Assembly: GCA_005884665.1 (NCBI GenBank)
Contig: VBAT01000022.1
Coordinates: forward strand, 1 to 41,892
Direction of reading: 5' to 3'
DNA length: 41,892 bases
Origin: Bacteroidota bacterium
GTDB lineage: Bacteria > Bacteroidota > Bacteroidia > Chitinophagales > Chitinophagaceae
The notes below the pieces were generated by a model. The model was given only the letters and a program-made list of their open reading frames with translations, ran no database searches and was not told the DNA's origin. Position numbers and translations under genes: made by a program. Shown piece by piece: positions 9,329-17,649 of this stretch (position 1 is its first letter; each line of letters starts with the position of its first letter).

Positions 9329-10030
9329 TCAAAGGTTAATCTTGAAGCGTTTGCCCATCTCAATTCTCCCGTTGCCTGTAAGAAGGATCTCTCTCGAATT
9401 TTTTATTTTTCTTATCCAGTCTTTGCTGATCATAGAATCCAGCAACGCGGCTCCCAGGGCTCCGGCGAGGTGATGATTTCGTTCACTCCAGTCGAGACAG
9501 GGATAAGCAAACTTCCTGTTTTCCTGTCGGGTTGCAGAAATATCGATATCCAGGCTTTCAAACAATCTTTGACCTGCGGTAGATAATTCGTAGCGGTCAT
9601 CATGAGCAATCAGCCATTTGTTTTTCAGAAAAACTCCTGTCACATGTACTCCTAACTTACCGGCGAGGTGATCATAGCAGGTGCGGGCGTACCTTATTCC
9701 AGCCGTATGCTGTCCTGCTGCTGACTTCAATGAAACCGATACTGGCATTAGCGCAGCAATATTTTCGATAGCCTGCGCCACGCGGTCGTTTGCAAACCGG
9801 TAGTATTTATGTCTTCCCTGCTTTTCCGATCTTAACAAACCGGCATTGATCAATTGCGAAAGATGATTACTCGCCGACTGAAACGAAATATCGGCGCTGG
9901 TGGCCAGCTCGGTAGCGGTGTAAGCGCGACCGTCCAATAGATTCCATAGCATCATTGCTCTCGATTTTTCCCCGATAAGCGATGCCATATGCCCGAAATG
10001 TTTTTCTATTTCTTCCGGTCGATCATTCAT
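9329..10030 (-). CDS. ArsR-type winged-helix transcriptional regulator
   Basis: 233 residues, about twice the length of a minimal ArsR protein. Residues 10-85 form the DNA-binding domain: EKSRAMMLWNLLDGRAYTAT, ELATSADISFQSASNHLSQL as helix-turn-helix, and the wing KQGRHKYYRFA. There is no cysteine metal-binding ELCVCDL-type motif, so it is unlikely to sense arsenic or other thiophilic metals. The rest (RYARTCYDHLAGKLGVHVTG onward) is a helical domain common in long ArsR relatives; its ligand is unknown. Its start overlaps the end of the ACT-domain gene by 8 bases (ATGAATGA), so both are made from one mRNA with the ACT gene first. Confidence 0.88.
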   Translation of the reverse strand: MNDRPEEIEKHFGHMASLIGEKSRAMMLWNLLDGRAYTATELATSADISFQSASNHLSQLINAGLLRSEKQGRHKYYRFANDRVAQAIENIAALMPVSVSLKSAAGQHTAGIRYARTCYDHLAGKLGVHVTGVFLKNKWLIAHDDRYELSTAGQRLFESLDIDISATRQENRKFAYPCLDWSERNHHLAGALGAALLDSMISKDWIRKIKNSREILLTGNGRIEMGKRFKINL

Positions 10031-10418
10031 AAATTCCTTTTGACCATTTCTCTGAAATTATTTTACCTTTTTCATAGTCATCCACGACAAGGACGAGTTG
10101 ATTACAGTGATCGCTGTACTGAACCAGGATATTGATCCCATTTTTAGCCATCAGGCTGCATATCATTCCCAACTGTCCGGGTACATCCTGCTTCAGTTTT
10201 TGAATAAGCACATCGTTAATCGACGTAACCGGAATACCTTTTTGTTCCAGCGCTTCCTTTGCTTTCTGCGCATCTTCCACCAGGAAATGAGCAATCCCTT
10301 TTCCCTCATGTACAAATACGCCGCCCCCTTCCAGGCTTATCCCGGCTTGTCCCAATGTTTCACCCATTTCTGCGAGTGCACCCGGTTTATCCTGTAAATA
10401 TATAGTTATGTCTTTCAT
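10023..10418 (-). CDS. Tandem ACT-domain protein
   Basis: 131 residues containing two ACT folds and nothing else. The first is MKDITIYLQDKPGALAEMGE with GISLEGGGVF; the second is LKQDVPGQLGMICSLMAKNG with INILVQYSDH. ACT domains bind small ligands, usually amino acids, at domain interfaces, and regulate linked enzymes or transcription factors. No enzyme domain is attached here, and the overlapping downstream gene is an ArsR-type regulator. The simple inference is that this is its sensory or accessory partner, but direct interaction is not shown by the sequence. Confidence 0.85.
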   Translation of the reverse strand: MKDITIYLQDKPGALAEMGETLGQAGISLEGGGVFVHEGKGIAHFLVEDAQKAKEALEQKGIPVTSINDVLIQKLKQDVPGQLGMICSLMAKNGINILVQYSDHCNQLVLVVDDYEKGKIISEKWSKGIYE

Positions 10419-10509
10419 ATAGTGTTTCTTTAGTAGTGTCTCGATTTAATAAACCTGTCGCCATTAACATAACAAGGTTGCCTCAGATACGTGGATGAAG
10501 GGAATGTTA

Positions 10510-10992
10510 TCAATTTCTTACCCGTGTATCCGTGGCAACGACAACTTCAATTTTCGTTTTAACTGAATTGGCAATAAAGCAATTCTCGTGAGCCAGCTCA
10601 TGCAGGTGACGAATTGTTTCCTCCGATGGAACGTGTTCTCCTTCGAATTGTACTACCGGGTGAAGTTTTACGCCGATGATTTGCTTTTTGCCATCCTCAC
10701 CGGAATCCAGGATGCCTTCTGCCCGGTCTTCATAACCTTTTATAACGTATTTCTGCCTGGCACAAAATGAAAGAAAAAAAAGCATGTGACAGCTTGCAAT
10801 AGAAGCGATGAATGCTTCTTCAGGATCAACCAGGGAGGGATCAGACTGGGGAATAGGCACAACGTGCGGCGAAGCCGATGCATCCAGTTCTGCTCCACCA
10901 TCAAATTTCCAACGGTGCACACGACTGTATTTGCCATCGACAAAAACTTCACCAGCAGTTCTTGTCCAGGTGATTGTTGCTGTGTGTTTCAT
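10510..10992 (-). CDS. OsmC/Ohr family peroxide-reducing protein
   Basis: 160 residues from the ATG at 10992 (MKHTATITW); an upstream in-frame start at 11013 would add seven residues before it and lacks support. The two conserved cysteines are seen in IASCHMLFFLSF and ENCFIANSVK, the thiol pair used by OsmC-like proteins to reduce organic hydroperoxides in the cytoplasm. DPEEAFIASIASCH is the standard signature around the first. A single-gene transcript is likely, with a promoter-like TAGTTTTG upstream. The physiological reductant and preferred peroxide cannot be read from the sequence. Confidence 0.9.
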   Translation of the reverse strand: MKHTATITWTRTAGEVFVDGKYSRVHRWKFDGGAELDASASPHVVPIPQSDPSLVDPEEAFIASIASCHMLFFLSFCARQKYVIKGYEDRAEGILDSGEDGKKQIIGVKLHPVVQFEGEHVPSEETIRHLHELAHENCFIANSVKTKIEVVVATDTRVRN

Positions 10993-11010
10993 TTTTCGAA
11001 GTTTACAAAA

Positions 11011-11018
11011 CAAAACTA
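11011..11018 (-). promoter_or_regulatory. Bacteroidota -7 box candidate for the OsmC gene
   Basis: On the minus strand this reads TAGTTTTG, a full match to TAnnTTTG, 18 bases before the ATG at 10992. No clear -33 TTTG was found at the proper spacing, so this is tentative. Confidence 0.45.
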
Positions 11019-11164
11019 AGCGGCCGGAAGCAGCGAAAGTTCATTTTAGAATGAACTGTGGAATTATTTTAAATGTTGAATGAGAAGTAGTTCTTTCGAC
11101 GACCAAGCTTTAAAATCAACCTTGGATTATACTTCAGATGCAAATAGTTAAAAGTTAAGAGTTT

Positions 11165-11194
11165 AATTTCAATCTTTGGGAAATGTTCATCATT
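11165..11194 (+). repeat. 30-base direct repeat, copy A
   Basis: AATTTCAATCTTTGGGAAAT then GTTCATCATT, identical to 11743-11772. It is preceded by AAAGTTAAGAGTTT and followed by TAACATTCAACATTTAACATT, and similar words flank copy B. The two copies bracket the 138-residue gene at 11264-11680. Confidence 0.9.
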
Positions 11195-11252
11195 TAACAT
11201 TCAACATTTAACATTCAAAATAGTCCTCGGGTCTTACTTCGTTGAAAAATTA

Positions 11253-11260
11253 TACATTTA
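11253..11260 (+). promoter_or_regulatory. -7-like box TACATTTA directly before a start codon
   Basis: TACATTTA matches TAnnTTTG except for the last base and ends three bases before the ATG at 11264. If real, transcription would begin at or inside the start codon region. Low certainty. Confidence 0.3.
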
Positions 11261-11263
11261 ACT

Positions 11264-11680
11264 ATGGCAAACTATCGTTGGAGCATCTGTGAACCAGATA
11301 ATCCCCAGGTAATAGAAAAGGGACTCATACGAAAAGAAGAGGTCAGGGAGACCTTTGAACAATTTCCGTGGATGGATCGCCTGCGGAAAATAGCAAACAT
11401 GCGGAATGAAGATATTTGTTTCTCTCCTTCTCTCGAATTTGAGAACCTGGATACAAAACAAGGGGTTACATTTTCTATCGTTGGAACGGTACTGGAGCAT
11501 GAATTTTATATTTTTTATAAGCGATCTGTGACCGTTAAAACACTGGGTCTGTTCAAGCGGCAGGTAGATAATCATATTTCCGATATAACCGGGCAAACCA
11601 CGGAGGACGCGGTCAGGTTCCTTGATGCATTCTTAAATAATGACAGCGATTATCTGGAAGCAAAAATGAAAAGTAGATGA
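11264..11680 (+). CDS. Conserved-looking protein of unknown function
   Basis: 138 residues, no signal peptide and no membrane helix, so probably cytoplasmic. I do not recognise a family. The sequence alternates helical parts (EKGLIRKEEVRETFEQFPWM; the C-terminal TEDAVRFLDAFLNNDSDYLE) with a beta-rich middle (VTFSIVGTVLEHEFYIFYK, SVTVKTLGLFKRQVD). Base and codon use resemble the neighbours, and the ATG follows a promoter-like TACATTTA. The gene sits alone between two copies of a 30-base direct repeat (11165 and 11743), which may be incidental or may mark a past insertion. Confidence 0.65.
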   Translation: MANYRWSICEPDNPQVIEKGLIRKEEVRETFEQFPWMDRLRKIANMRNEDICFSPSLEFENLDTKQGVTFSIVGTVLEHEFYIFYKRSVTVKTLGLFKRQVDNHISDITGQTTEDAVRFLDAFLNNDSDYLEAKMKSR

Positions 11681-11742
11681 GCTATTTTTAGTTTAGAGCT
11701 TGCCTACCGGCAGGCAGGTTAAGAGTGTAGAGTTTAGAATGC

Positions 11743-11772
11743 AATTTCAATCTTTGGGAAATGTTCATCATT
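11743..11772 (+). repeat. 30-base direct repeat, copy B
   Basis: Identical to 11165-11194. Just upstream is the palindrome TGCCTACCGGCAGGCA at 11701-11716, a member of the window's small palindrome set. Confidence 0.9.
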
Positions 11773-11799
11773 CACATTTAACATTCAACATAATCTAAA

Positions 11800-12720
11800 A
11801 TGATCGTAATGAAAAAAATAGCTTCATTCTGTTTTGCCATTCTGCTACCAATTTTATTTCTACGTGGTCAACAGACCGTTCAGGAAAGACTGGGTTATTC
11901 AAAGGACACGAAGCTCCTTATTATTCATGGTGATGACCTGGGTGTAGCTCATTCGGAGAACGCCGCCACGATCAATGCCCTGGAAAAAGGATCGGTCAGT
12001 TCAGCCAGTATCATGGTGCCGACGCCCTGGTTCTCTGAAATCGCGGCTTACGGAGCAGCACATTCCAAAGCGGACCTTGGGTTGCATCTTACGCTGACCA
12101 GCGAATGGAAATATTATAAGTGGCGTACATTAGCCGACGAGACGCCAGGTTTGAACAATAAGCAGGGCTTTATGTTTTCAGATGTAGATTCGGTATATGC
12201 GTCCGCCACCATCAGTGAGGTAGAAAAGGAATTACGAAAACAGATTGAAAAGGCAAACCAATCCGGGATAGACGTTACTCACTTCGACTCACATATGGGT
12301 ACTTTATTTGGAAGACCCGAATATCTTAAACTGTATATCCAGCTGGGGCGTGAATATAAAGTGCCGGTAATGTTGCCAGCAGCATTAAAGGCGCCACTGG
12401 GATCATTCCTTACCGATAAAGATGTGTTGGTGGATGCTATTTATGGCGCAGGTCCTGATGATTTCAAAAAAGGAATGGCGAAATACTATAGCGGCGTACT
12501 GGATACGCTGAAAGCCGGGCTTAATGTCATGATCATCCATTTAGCTTACGACAACATCGAGACACAGGCAATGACCATCGATCATCCCGAATGGGGAGCT
12601 GCATGGCGGCAGGCTGATTTCAATTATTTCACAAGCGAGGATTGCAAAAAATTGCTCAGGGACAGGAATATCAAAATCATTACGTGGAGAGAAATAAGAG
12701 ATAAACTGGTACGGAACTAA
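11800..12720 (+). CDS. Secreted ChbG/YdjC-type carbohydrate deacetylase
   Basis: 306 residues; an alternative ATG at 11809 (MKKIASFCF) gives the more typical signal peptide and is equally possible. The mature part shows the YdjC/ChbG signatures: LLIIHGDDLGVAHSENAA (metal-binding Asp pair), DLGLHLTLTSEW, and THFDSHMGT (metal His). Members remove acetyl groups from N-acetylated sugars such as diacetylchitobiose, using a divalent metal. The signal peptide places this one in the periplasm or outside, unlike the cytoplasmic E. coli enzyme. No sugar-utilisation neighbours are present to indicate a substrate. Confidence 0.85.
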   Translation: MIVMKKIASFCFAILLPILFLRGQQTVQERLGYSKDTKLLIIHGDDLGVAHSENAATINALEKGSVSSASIMVPTPWFSEIAAYGAAHSKADLGLHLTLTSEWKYYKWRTLADETPGLNNKQGFMFSDVDSVYASATISEVEKELRKQIEKANQSGIDVTHFDSHMGTLFGRPEYLKLYIQLGREYKVPVMLPAALKAPLGSFLTDKDVLVDAIYGAGPDDFKKGMAKYYSGVLDTLKAGLNVMIIHLAYDNIETQAMTIDHPEWGAAWRQADFNYFTSEDCKKLLRDRNIKIITWREIRDKLVRN

Positions 12721-12796
12721 ATCCTGGATGCTAGATACTCGATGGCATCCTACAGAGTGACCAGCGTCCAGTATCTGTATCCAGAATCGTTCGGCG

Positions 12797-13312
12797 TTAG
12801 TCTTTTACAAAAAGTGCTTTCAGTTCCAGCGCATCGTCAGGTTTCATTTTGCCGCCGAGGATCAATCGAAGTTGCCTTCTTCTCAATGCGCCATCAAATA
12901 ATTTTTTTTCTTCGTCTGTCTCGGTTATAAGTTGAGGTACGGGTTTGGGCTTATTGTCGGCATCAAGTGCTACAAAGGTATAATACGCTTCATTGCTTTT
13001 GTATTTTACCTGTCTCTTCAGATCTTCACACCATACTTTCATATGCACTTCCATTGAGGTAGTAAAGGCGCGGCTTACTTTGGCTTCGATGTGTACCACG
13101 TTACCCAGCTTAATTGGATTTTCAAAAGAAATATTGTCGACAGATGCGGTAACAACTGCGGCATTAGAGTGTTTTTGTGCCGAAAGTGCCGAGGCTATGT
13201 CCATCCAGTACATGAGACGGCCACCCATCAGATTGCCAAAGACATTCGTATCATTGGGAAGCACGAGTTCTGTCATGATAATAATACTGCCGGATGCTTT
13301 TTTATCTTCCAT
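12797..13312 (-). CDS. Acyl-CoA thioesterase, hotdog fold (YciA-like)
   Basis: 171 residues. The hotdog core contains LPNDTNVFGNLMGGRLMYWM followed by DIASALSAQKHS, the usual thioesterase signature with the catalytic Asp, then VVTASVDNISFENPIKLGNV and WCEDLKRQVKY. It hydrolyses acyl-CoA to free acid and CoA in the cytoplasm. A charged C-terminal tail of about 40 residues (KKLFDGALRRRQLRLI) is longer than in minimal family members. Upstream on the minus strand TAACTTTA (13325-13332) resembles a -7 box. Chain-length preference unknown. Confidence 0.9.
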   Translation of the reverse strand: MEDKKASGSIIIMTELVLPNDTNVFGNLMGGRLMYWMDIASALSAQKHSNAAVVTASVDNISFENPIKLGNVVHIEAKVSRAFTTSMEVHMKVWCEDLKRQVKYKSNEAYYTFVALDADNKPKPVPQLITETDEEKKLFDGALRRRQLRLILGGKMKPDDALELKALFVKD

Positions 13313-13388
13313 TCTGAGTTTTTGTAAAGTTAAGCGGTAATCATCTCATAATAGGCGGATAGCTGAACACATGAACGTGGCAATTTGA

Positions 13389-13480
13389 TCCCGCCTATAG
13401 GCGGGAGAGAATTTGAAAATTATGAGAAATTTCCCCGCATTTTTCAAATTAGTTCATTTTCTCCCGCCACGCGGGCGGGA
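13389..13480. repeat. Structured palindromic element (nested hairpins)
   Basis: It starts with the perfect palindrome TCCCGCCTATAGGCGGGA (13389-13406) and ends with TCCCGCC-ACGCG-GGCGGGA (13462-13480). Between them AATTTGAAAA (13410-13419) pairs with TTTTCAAATT (13441-13450). The whole can fold as a larger stem capped by GC hairpins, the shape of a REP/BIME-like or small miniature element. Confidence 0.75.
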
Positions 13481-13514
13481 AATTATCTTCTATTCAACCT
13501 TTAAACGTTTATAT

Positions 13515-13522
13515 TACATTTG
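13515..13522 (+). promoter_or_regulatory. -7 box TACATTTG of proline dehydrogenase
   Basis: Exact TAnnTTTG match ending eight bases before the ATG at 13531. The transcript would have almost no leader. Confidence 0.5.
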
Positions 13523-13530
13523 CGCCTGCT

Positions 13531-14757
13531 ATGGAGCCATATCCCGTTATCTCTTTTGACAACACAGAATTTGCATTTGAATACAAGTCGGAAAGCCAAC
13601 TTAAAAAAGCGAAATTCCTTTTCTCTTTGATGGGGAGACCGTGGATTGTAAAGATCGGAACAAGGCTCGCTCCATGGTCGATCAGGGCCGGGTTACCTGT
13701 AAAAGGCGTGATCCGGAATACCATTTTCAAACAATTCGTGGGTGGAGAAACCCTGGAAGAAACAGCGCAGGTTGCCAAAAATCTTTCCAAATACCATGTC
13801 CAGGTAATTCTTGATTACGGGGTAGAAGGCAAGGAAGGAGAAGAGGATTTTGATCATGCCCGCGACGAATTTATCCGGGTGATCAACTATGCTGCTACGC
13901 AACCGAACATACCTTTCATGAGCGTTAAGGTTACCGGCTTCGCCCGGTTTGCTTTGCTGGAAAAGCTCGACGAAACCATGGACAATGGCGAGCTCACGCT
14001 GATGAAACGGTATATGAGAGCAATCGCCGGGTTGTCGGCAGATGAACAGGCAGAATTGGAGCGTGTACGCAAGCGGATGATGAGTATCTGCGGGACTGCT
14101 GCTGAAAAAAAGATCGGTGTAATGGTCGACGCCGAAGAGACATGGGTCCAGGATCCAGTAGATGCATTAACTATCCTGATGATGGATACTTTCAATAAGC
14201 AACGGGTTGTTGTTTATAATACAATCCAGCATTACCGGGTTGACAGGCTACAGTTCCTGAAAGATTCCTACCAGGCTGCGACGCAAAGGAGTTTTATTCT
14301 CGGGGCCAAGCTGGTGCGTGGCGCTTATATGGAAAAGGAAAGAAAAAGAGCCGCGGAAATGAATTACCCTTCGCCTATTCAGCCAGATAAAGAATCAACG
14401 GACCGGGATTTCAATGCAGGCATTGAATTTTCCATTGCGCATATTGATCGTATTGCTTTGATCGTTGCCTCTCACAATGAATACAGCAACCTATATGCTA
14501 CCCGCCTTCTTAAGCAAAAGGGATTGCCATTGAATCACCCGCATGTTCACTGGAGCCAACTATATGGTATGAGTGATAACATCACATTCAATCTGGCTCA
14601 TGCAGGTTGCAGTGTCAGTAAATACCTGCCCTTTGGTCCCATTAGGGATGTGATCCCTTACCTCATGCGCCGGGCCCAGGAGAATACTTCGGTGAAAGGG
14701 CAAACTGGGCGAGAGCTTGCACTAATAAAAAAAGAATTGAAACGCAGGAAGGCCTGA
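13531..14757 (+). CDS. Proline dehydrogenase (monofunctional)
   Basis: 408 residues. It carries the PRODH barrel motifs: VILDYGVEGKEGEEDFDHAR, FMSVKVTGFARFALLEKL, VMVDAEETWVQD, VVYNTIQHYR and LVRGAYMEKERKRA (FAD- and substrate-binding Arg/Lys/Glu), ending with YLPFGPIRDVIPYLMRRAQE. It oxidises proline to pyrroline-5-carboxylate, passing electrons by FAD to the quinone pool at the inner membrane. There is no fused P5C dehydrogenase and none nearby. A clear -7 box precedes the ATG, and the structured element at 13389-13480 lies between it and the divergent thioesterase gene. Confidence 0.95.
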   Translation: MEPYPVISFDNTEFAFEYKSESQLKKAKFLFSLMGRPWIVKIGTRLAPWSIRAGLPVKGVIRNTIFKQFVGGETLEETAQVAKNLSKYHVQVILDYGVEGKEGEEDFDHARDEFIRVINYAATQPNIPFMSVKVTGFARFALLEKLDETMDNGELTLMKRYMRAIAGLSADEQAELERVRKRMMSICGTAAEKKIGVMVDAEETWVQDPVDALTILMMDTFNKQRVVVYNTIQHYRVDRLQFLKDSYQAATQRSFILGAKLVRGAYMEKERKRAAEMNYPSPIQPDKESTDRDFNAGIEFSIAHIDRIALIVASHNEYSNLYATRLLKQKGLPLNHPHVHWSQLYGMSDNITFNLAHAGCSVSKYLPFGPIRDVIPYLMRRAQENTSVKGQTGRELALIKKELKRRKA

Positions 14758-15057
14758 TAGGCTAAGACAGTATTTTTACTGATGCCCGCTCATACAGGAA
14801 GACATTAGTATTTTCCAAACTGTGAATTAAAATTCCTCTAAAAAAAGGCACGGAGTTTCTTTTGGTATTATTATTGTCGCAAGGCGGGCGATCCTTCTTG
14901 GTATTACCTATTGAACCATTTACCTAATTAATAACCTGACCCTTGAGAACACTTCTACCCGCCGTTTTCTACCCAGGAGCAAATCTCTTTCTGTTTGTGG
15001 CGGAATCAATGAGTCAGTAATTAATTATGCCGAAACTTTACTCCAAAATCAAATAAC
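14758..15057. other. Gene-free interval
   Basis: 300 bases between proline dehydrogenase and the coiled-coil gene. It contains two similar stretches, TCTTTTGGTATTATTA (14855 region) and TCCTTCTTGGTATTACC (14891 region), but no hairpin with a T-tract and no convincing gene. A promoter for the next gene is expected here but I cannot place it. Confidence 0.5.
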
Positions 15058-16260
15058 ATGCTATTTGTTGCCGGACCCGTGCCCGAGATATTGCGTTTTA
15101 TCCAGGTGCTTTGCTGGATCATTGTGCCTTTGCTCATTGCTGCTGTGACCATAACCGCTTTTCTTCATTATCGAAAAGGAAAAAAAGATGAAGGAGAACA
15201 CGCCCAAATGGAAGGAAAGCTTCGTGAATCCGTGTCAGCGCTGGTGGGTTATACCAATGGAAATGGTGAATACGTTGTGTTTGATAATTCTGTGCTCATA
15301 CAACAATATAAGAATAAGCTCTCTTACAATCACGCCCGTTATACGGCCCTTCAGCATGATTTTGCAAGGATGGAAACAAAATATGCTGCACTGGCTTTAT
15401 ATGCCCGTAACCTGTTTGTAAAACCTAAAAAAGAAGTCATGGAAAATTCAAACGAACAATTACCAATGCCTATGCAGGCTGACATTAACCGGTTGGCAAC
15501 GCAGCATGCTACAGAAAAGAAAGAATTGCAGGATAAGCTGGCGCAACTGGAAAGATCCTGCCGGCAACTGGAGCAGGAAAATAAGGTGTTGCAGGAACAA
15601 GTGCATATGAGATCGGCTACTGAAGATGAGAAGACGGAGATCATCAATAAATGGAAAGAAGAAAATGCAAGCTTGAGAGACAAGGTCTCCGATCATGAAT
15701 ACCTGGAAGACCTGGTGGAAGAAAAGAAGGCACAGGTGAACTTTTTGCAGAACCAGATAGAACAACGGATCAAGAATCTTTACCAGTCAGAACACCAGCG
15801 ACTACAGGTAGTTGCCGAAATGAAACAAATAAGAGAAGAAAAGGAAGCCGCAGAGAAGAAGATCGAATTGCTGCAAAACGAGTTAATGCTGAAACAGGAC
15901 CAGGCCGATAAAACCCAGGTTGTCATCTGCGGTAAGGAGGAACAACTTGCCGAAAAAGAACAGGTCCTCAACGAAAAACTTGAGCATATCACCCAGCTTG
16001 AAAGAATGTTGCAGGAATTCAGAGAGCAGAATGAATCAATGAATGTTTCGATAGCAGAAGCCAAAAACATGGCCGGCGCATTGCAGCAGCAGTTGGCCGA
16101 TGAGCAGGCTAAGGTAAATTTCCTTGCCCAAAAGTTGTCGGCCCATAAGCAAGCGATCCGGCGACTGCATAAAGAATTTTCCGAATTCATTGATGATGCC
16201 GAAGGATCTCCCGTTATCGCACTAAAGCCTGAATATAGCAACGGGCACGAAGCCATTTAA
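15058..16260 (+). CDS. Membrane-anchored coiled-coil protein, function unknown
   Basis: 400 residues. One membrane helix near the N-terminus (about 10-36, ILRFIQVLCWIIVPLLIAAV), then a basic stop (HYRKGKKDE), a folded-looking segment with ALVGYTNGNGEYVVFDNS, and from about residue 140 a long glutamate-, glutamine- and lysine-rich coiled coil with heptad leucines almost to the end. The short tail is EFIDDAEGSPVIALKPEYS. Most of the chain should be cytosolic by the positive-inside rule. I do not recognise a family; a structural or scaffolding role is a guess. It has no obvious operon partner. Confidence 0.75.
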   Translation: MLFVAGPVPEILRFIQVLCWIIVPLLIAAVTITAFLHYRKGKKDEGEHAQMEGKLRESVSALVGYTNGNGEYVVFDNSVLIQQYKNKLSYNHARYTALQHDFARMETKYAALALYARNLFVKPKKEVMENSNEQLPMPMQADINRLATQHATEKKELQDKLAQLERSCRQLEQENKVLQEQVHMRSATEDEKTEIINKWKEENASLRDKVSDHEYLEDLVEEKKAQVNFLQNQIEQRIKNLYQSEHQRLQVVAEMKQIREEKEAAEKKIELLQNELMLKQDQADKTQVVICGKEEQLAEKEQVLNEKLEHITQLERMLQEFREQNESMNVSIAEAKNMAGALQQQLADEQAKVNFLAQKLSAHKQAIRRLHKEFSEFIDDAEGSPVIALKPEYSNGHEAI

Positions 16261-16458
16261 AAAGACAGAGCGAGAAAGAGTGCGGAGGGCGCCCCAGAAT
16301 GCCGCTCGCTCCCGCTCCGTTTCTCGTTCTACTGCTCGGCATCCAGCATCCAACATCTGGCCTGGAATCGAGCTTCTCCAGGGGACACAGTGGTGTGTAA
16401 TTTCTCCGCATTTTGTATCTTGTAGTAAACCTTCTTACACCACCCAAACACAGCCATT

Positions 16459-17499
16459 ATGAAAAAAGCTTTTTTATGCCTGGCCATAATCATGATCAGC
16501 CTGAGCAGTTTTGCCCAGGATGAACTTGACAAAATTATCGAAGAAGGTATCGTTCTTCATGACAGGGGAGATTATGCCGGGGCCATTAAAAAGTACGACG
16601 AGGTGTTGGCCAAAGATCCAGGTAATTTCAGCGCTAACTACGAAAAAGGATATGCTCTCCTGATTTTAAAGCGTTATGACGAGTGCATTGCCATCAATAA
16701 AATGCTGAGTGAAAAATATCCTGATCATTCGGAGATGAAGAATGTCTGGATAAACTGGGGAAGTGCCCTGGACGACCAGGGAGACCATGAAGGAGCTCTA
16801 AAAATCTATGACAAAGGTTTGGTAGCCTTTCCTGAATTTTATTTATTGTACTATAATAAGGCGATCACTTATGCCCGGGCAAACGACAGGGACCAAAGTA
16901 TGAAGGCCGCCGAAGATGCATTGCTGCGAAAACCACTTCATCCTTCTTCGCATAACCTGCTTGGATTGCTGATGAAGGGGCAAAATAATATTGCTTCTGC
17001 ATTGGCTTCAGTTGCTTTCCTGTCCATTGAAGCTTCAGGAAAGAGAGCACAGGGTAACATGGAGAGCCTGGACCTGATATTCGGGGGAAATGTAAAAAAA
17101 ACAGGTAAGAACGAAGTCACGATCAACATTAACTCGGCAATGCTCGATACAACGGGTAAAGGTGATGACAATTTCACCAGCGTTGAACTGGTTATTACAT
17201 TCGCGGCCGCCCTTGATTCGGATAAAAAATATAAGAAAGAAACAAAACCTGAACGGTTAGAAAGGAAACTAAAAGAAATGATCACCATGATGGACGAAAT
17301 AAAAGAAGGAAGGACAGGTTTCTTCTGGAAATTTTATGTCCCTTTTGTGATTAAAATGAAATCGCGGAATTATCTCGAAACGTTTTCTCACATTGCATAT
17401 TCATCCGCTGGCGATAGTGATAATGACAAATGGCTGGAGAAAAACGCCGATAAGGTGAATGATTTTTATGGCTGGGTAGAGAAGTATGATTGGGATTGA
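16459..17499 (+). CDS. Exported TPR-repeat protein
   Basis: 346 residues. Signal peptide MKKAFLCLAIIMISLSSFAQ. Tetratricopeptide repeats cover roughly residues 25-185: HDRGDYAGAIKKYDEVLAKD, ANYEKGYALLILKRYDECIA, WGSALDDQGDHEGALKIYDK, YYNKAITYARANDRDQSMKA. The remaining half is a non-repeat helical/beta region with no family I can name. Exported TPR proteins usually mediate protein contacts in the periplasm. A weak box TATCTTG lies at 16416-16422, about 36 bases before the ATG. Confidence 0.82.
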   Translation: MKKAFLCLAIIMISLSSFAQDELDKIIEEGIVLHDRGDYAGAIKKYDEVLAKDPGNFSANYEKGYALLILKRYDECIAINKMLSEKYPDHSEMKNVWINWGSALDDQGDHEGALKIYDKGLVAFPEFYLLYYNKAITYARANDRDQSMKAAEDALLRKPLHPSSHNLLGLLMKGQNNIASALASVAFLSIEASGKRAQGNMESLDLIFGGNVKKTGKNEVTININSAMLDTTGKGDDNFTSVELVITFAAALDSDKKYKKETKPERLERKLKEMITMMDEIKEGRTGFFWKFYVPFVIKMKSRNYLETFSHIAYSSAGDSDNDKWLEKNADKVNDFYGWVEKYDWD

Positions 17500-17577
17500 C
17501 ATGGTGAGTGGTGAATGGTGAAGGGGGAATAGGATCAGAGTTCAGTTCCTTCTCGGCCATTGGCGGGTTGCAATGAT

Positions 17578-17619
17578 AGCATCCAGCATCTAGTATCTAG
17601 CATCTAGCATCTAGCATCC
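17578..17619 (+). repeat. Six tandem heptamers AGCATCY
   Basis: AGCATCC AGCATCT AGTATCT AGCATCT AGCATCT AGCATCC, immediately upstream of thyA. The same heptamer, often in reverse complement (AGATGCT, GGATGCT), recurs near 7685-7700, 7770-7790, 12722-12750 and 16336-16360. Confidence 0.9.
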
Positions 17620-17637
17620 ACCGTGCTGCCTTTTTCG

Positions 17638-17644
17638 TAACTTG
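17638..17644 (+). promoter_or_regulatory. -7-like box TAACTTG before thyA
   Basis: TAACTTG followed by CG resembles TAnnTTTG minus one T and ends five bases before the ATG at 17650. Tentative; it fits the pattern of boxes set very close to start codons in this window. Confidence 0.3.
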
Positions 17645-17649
17645 CGCCC

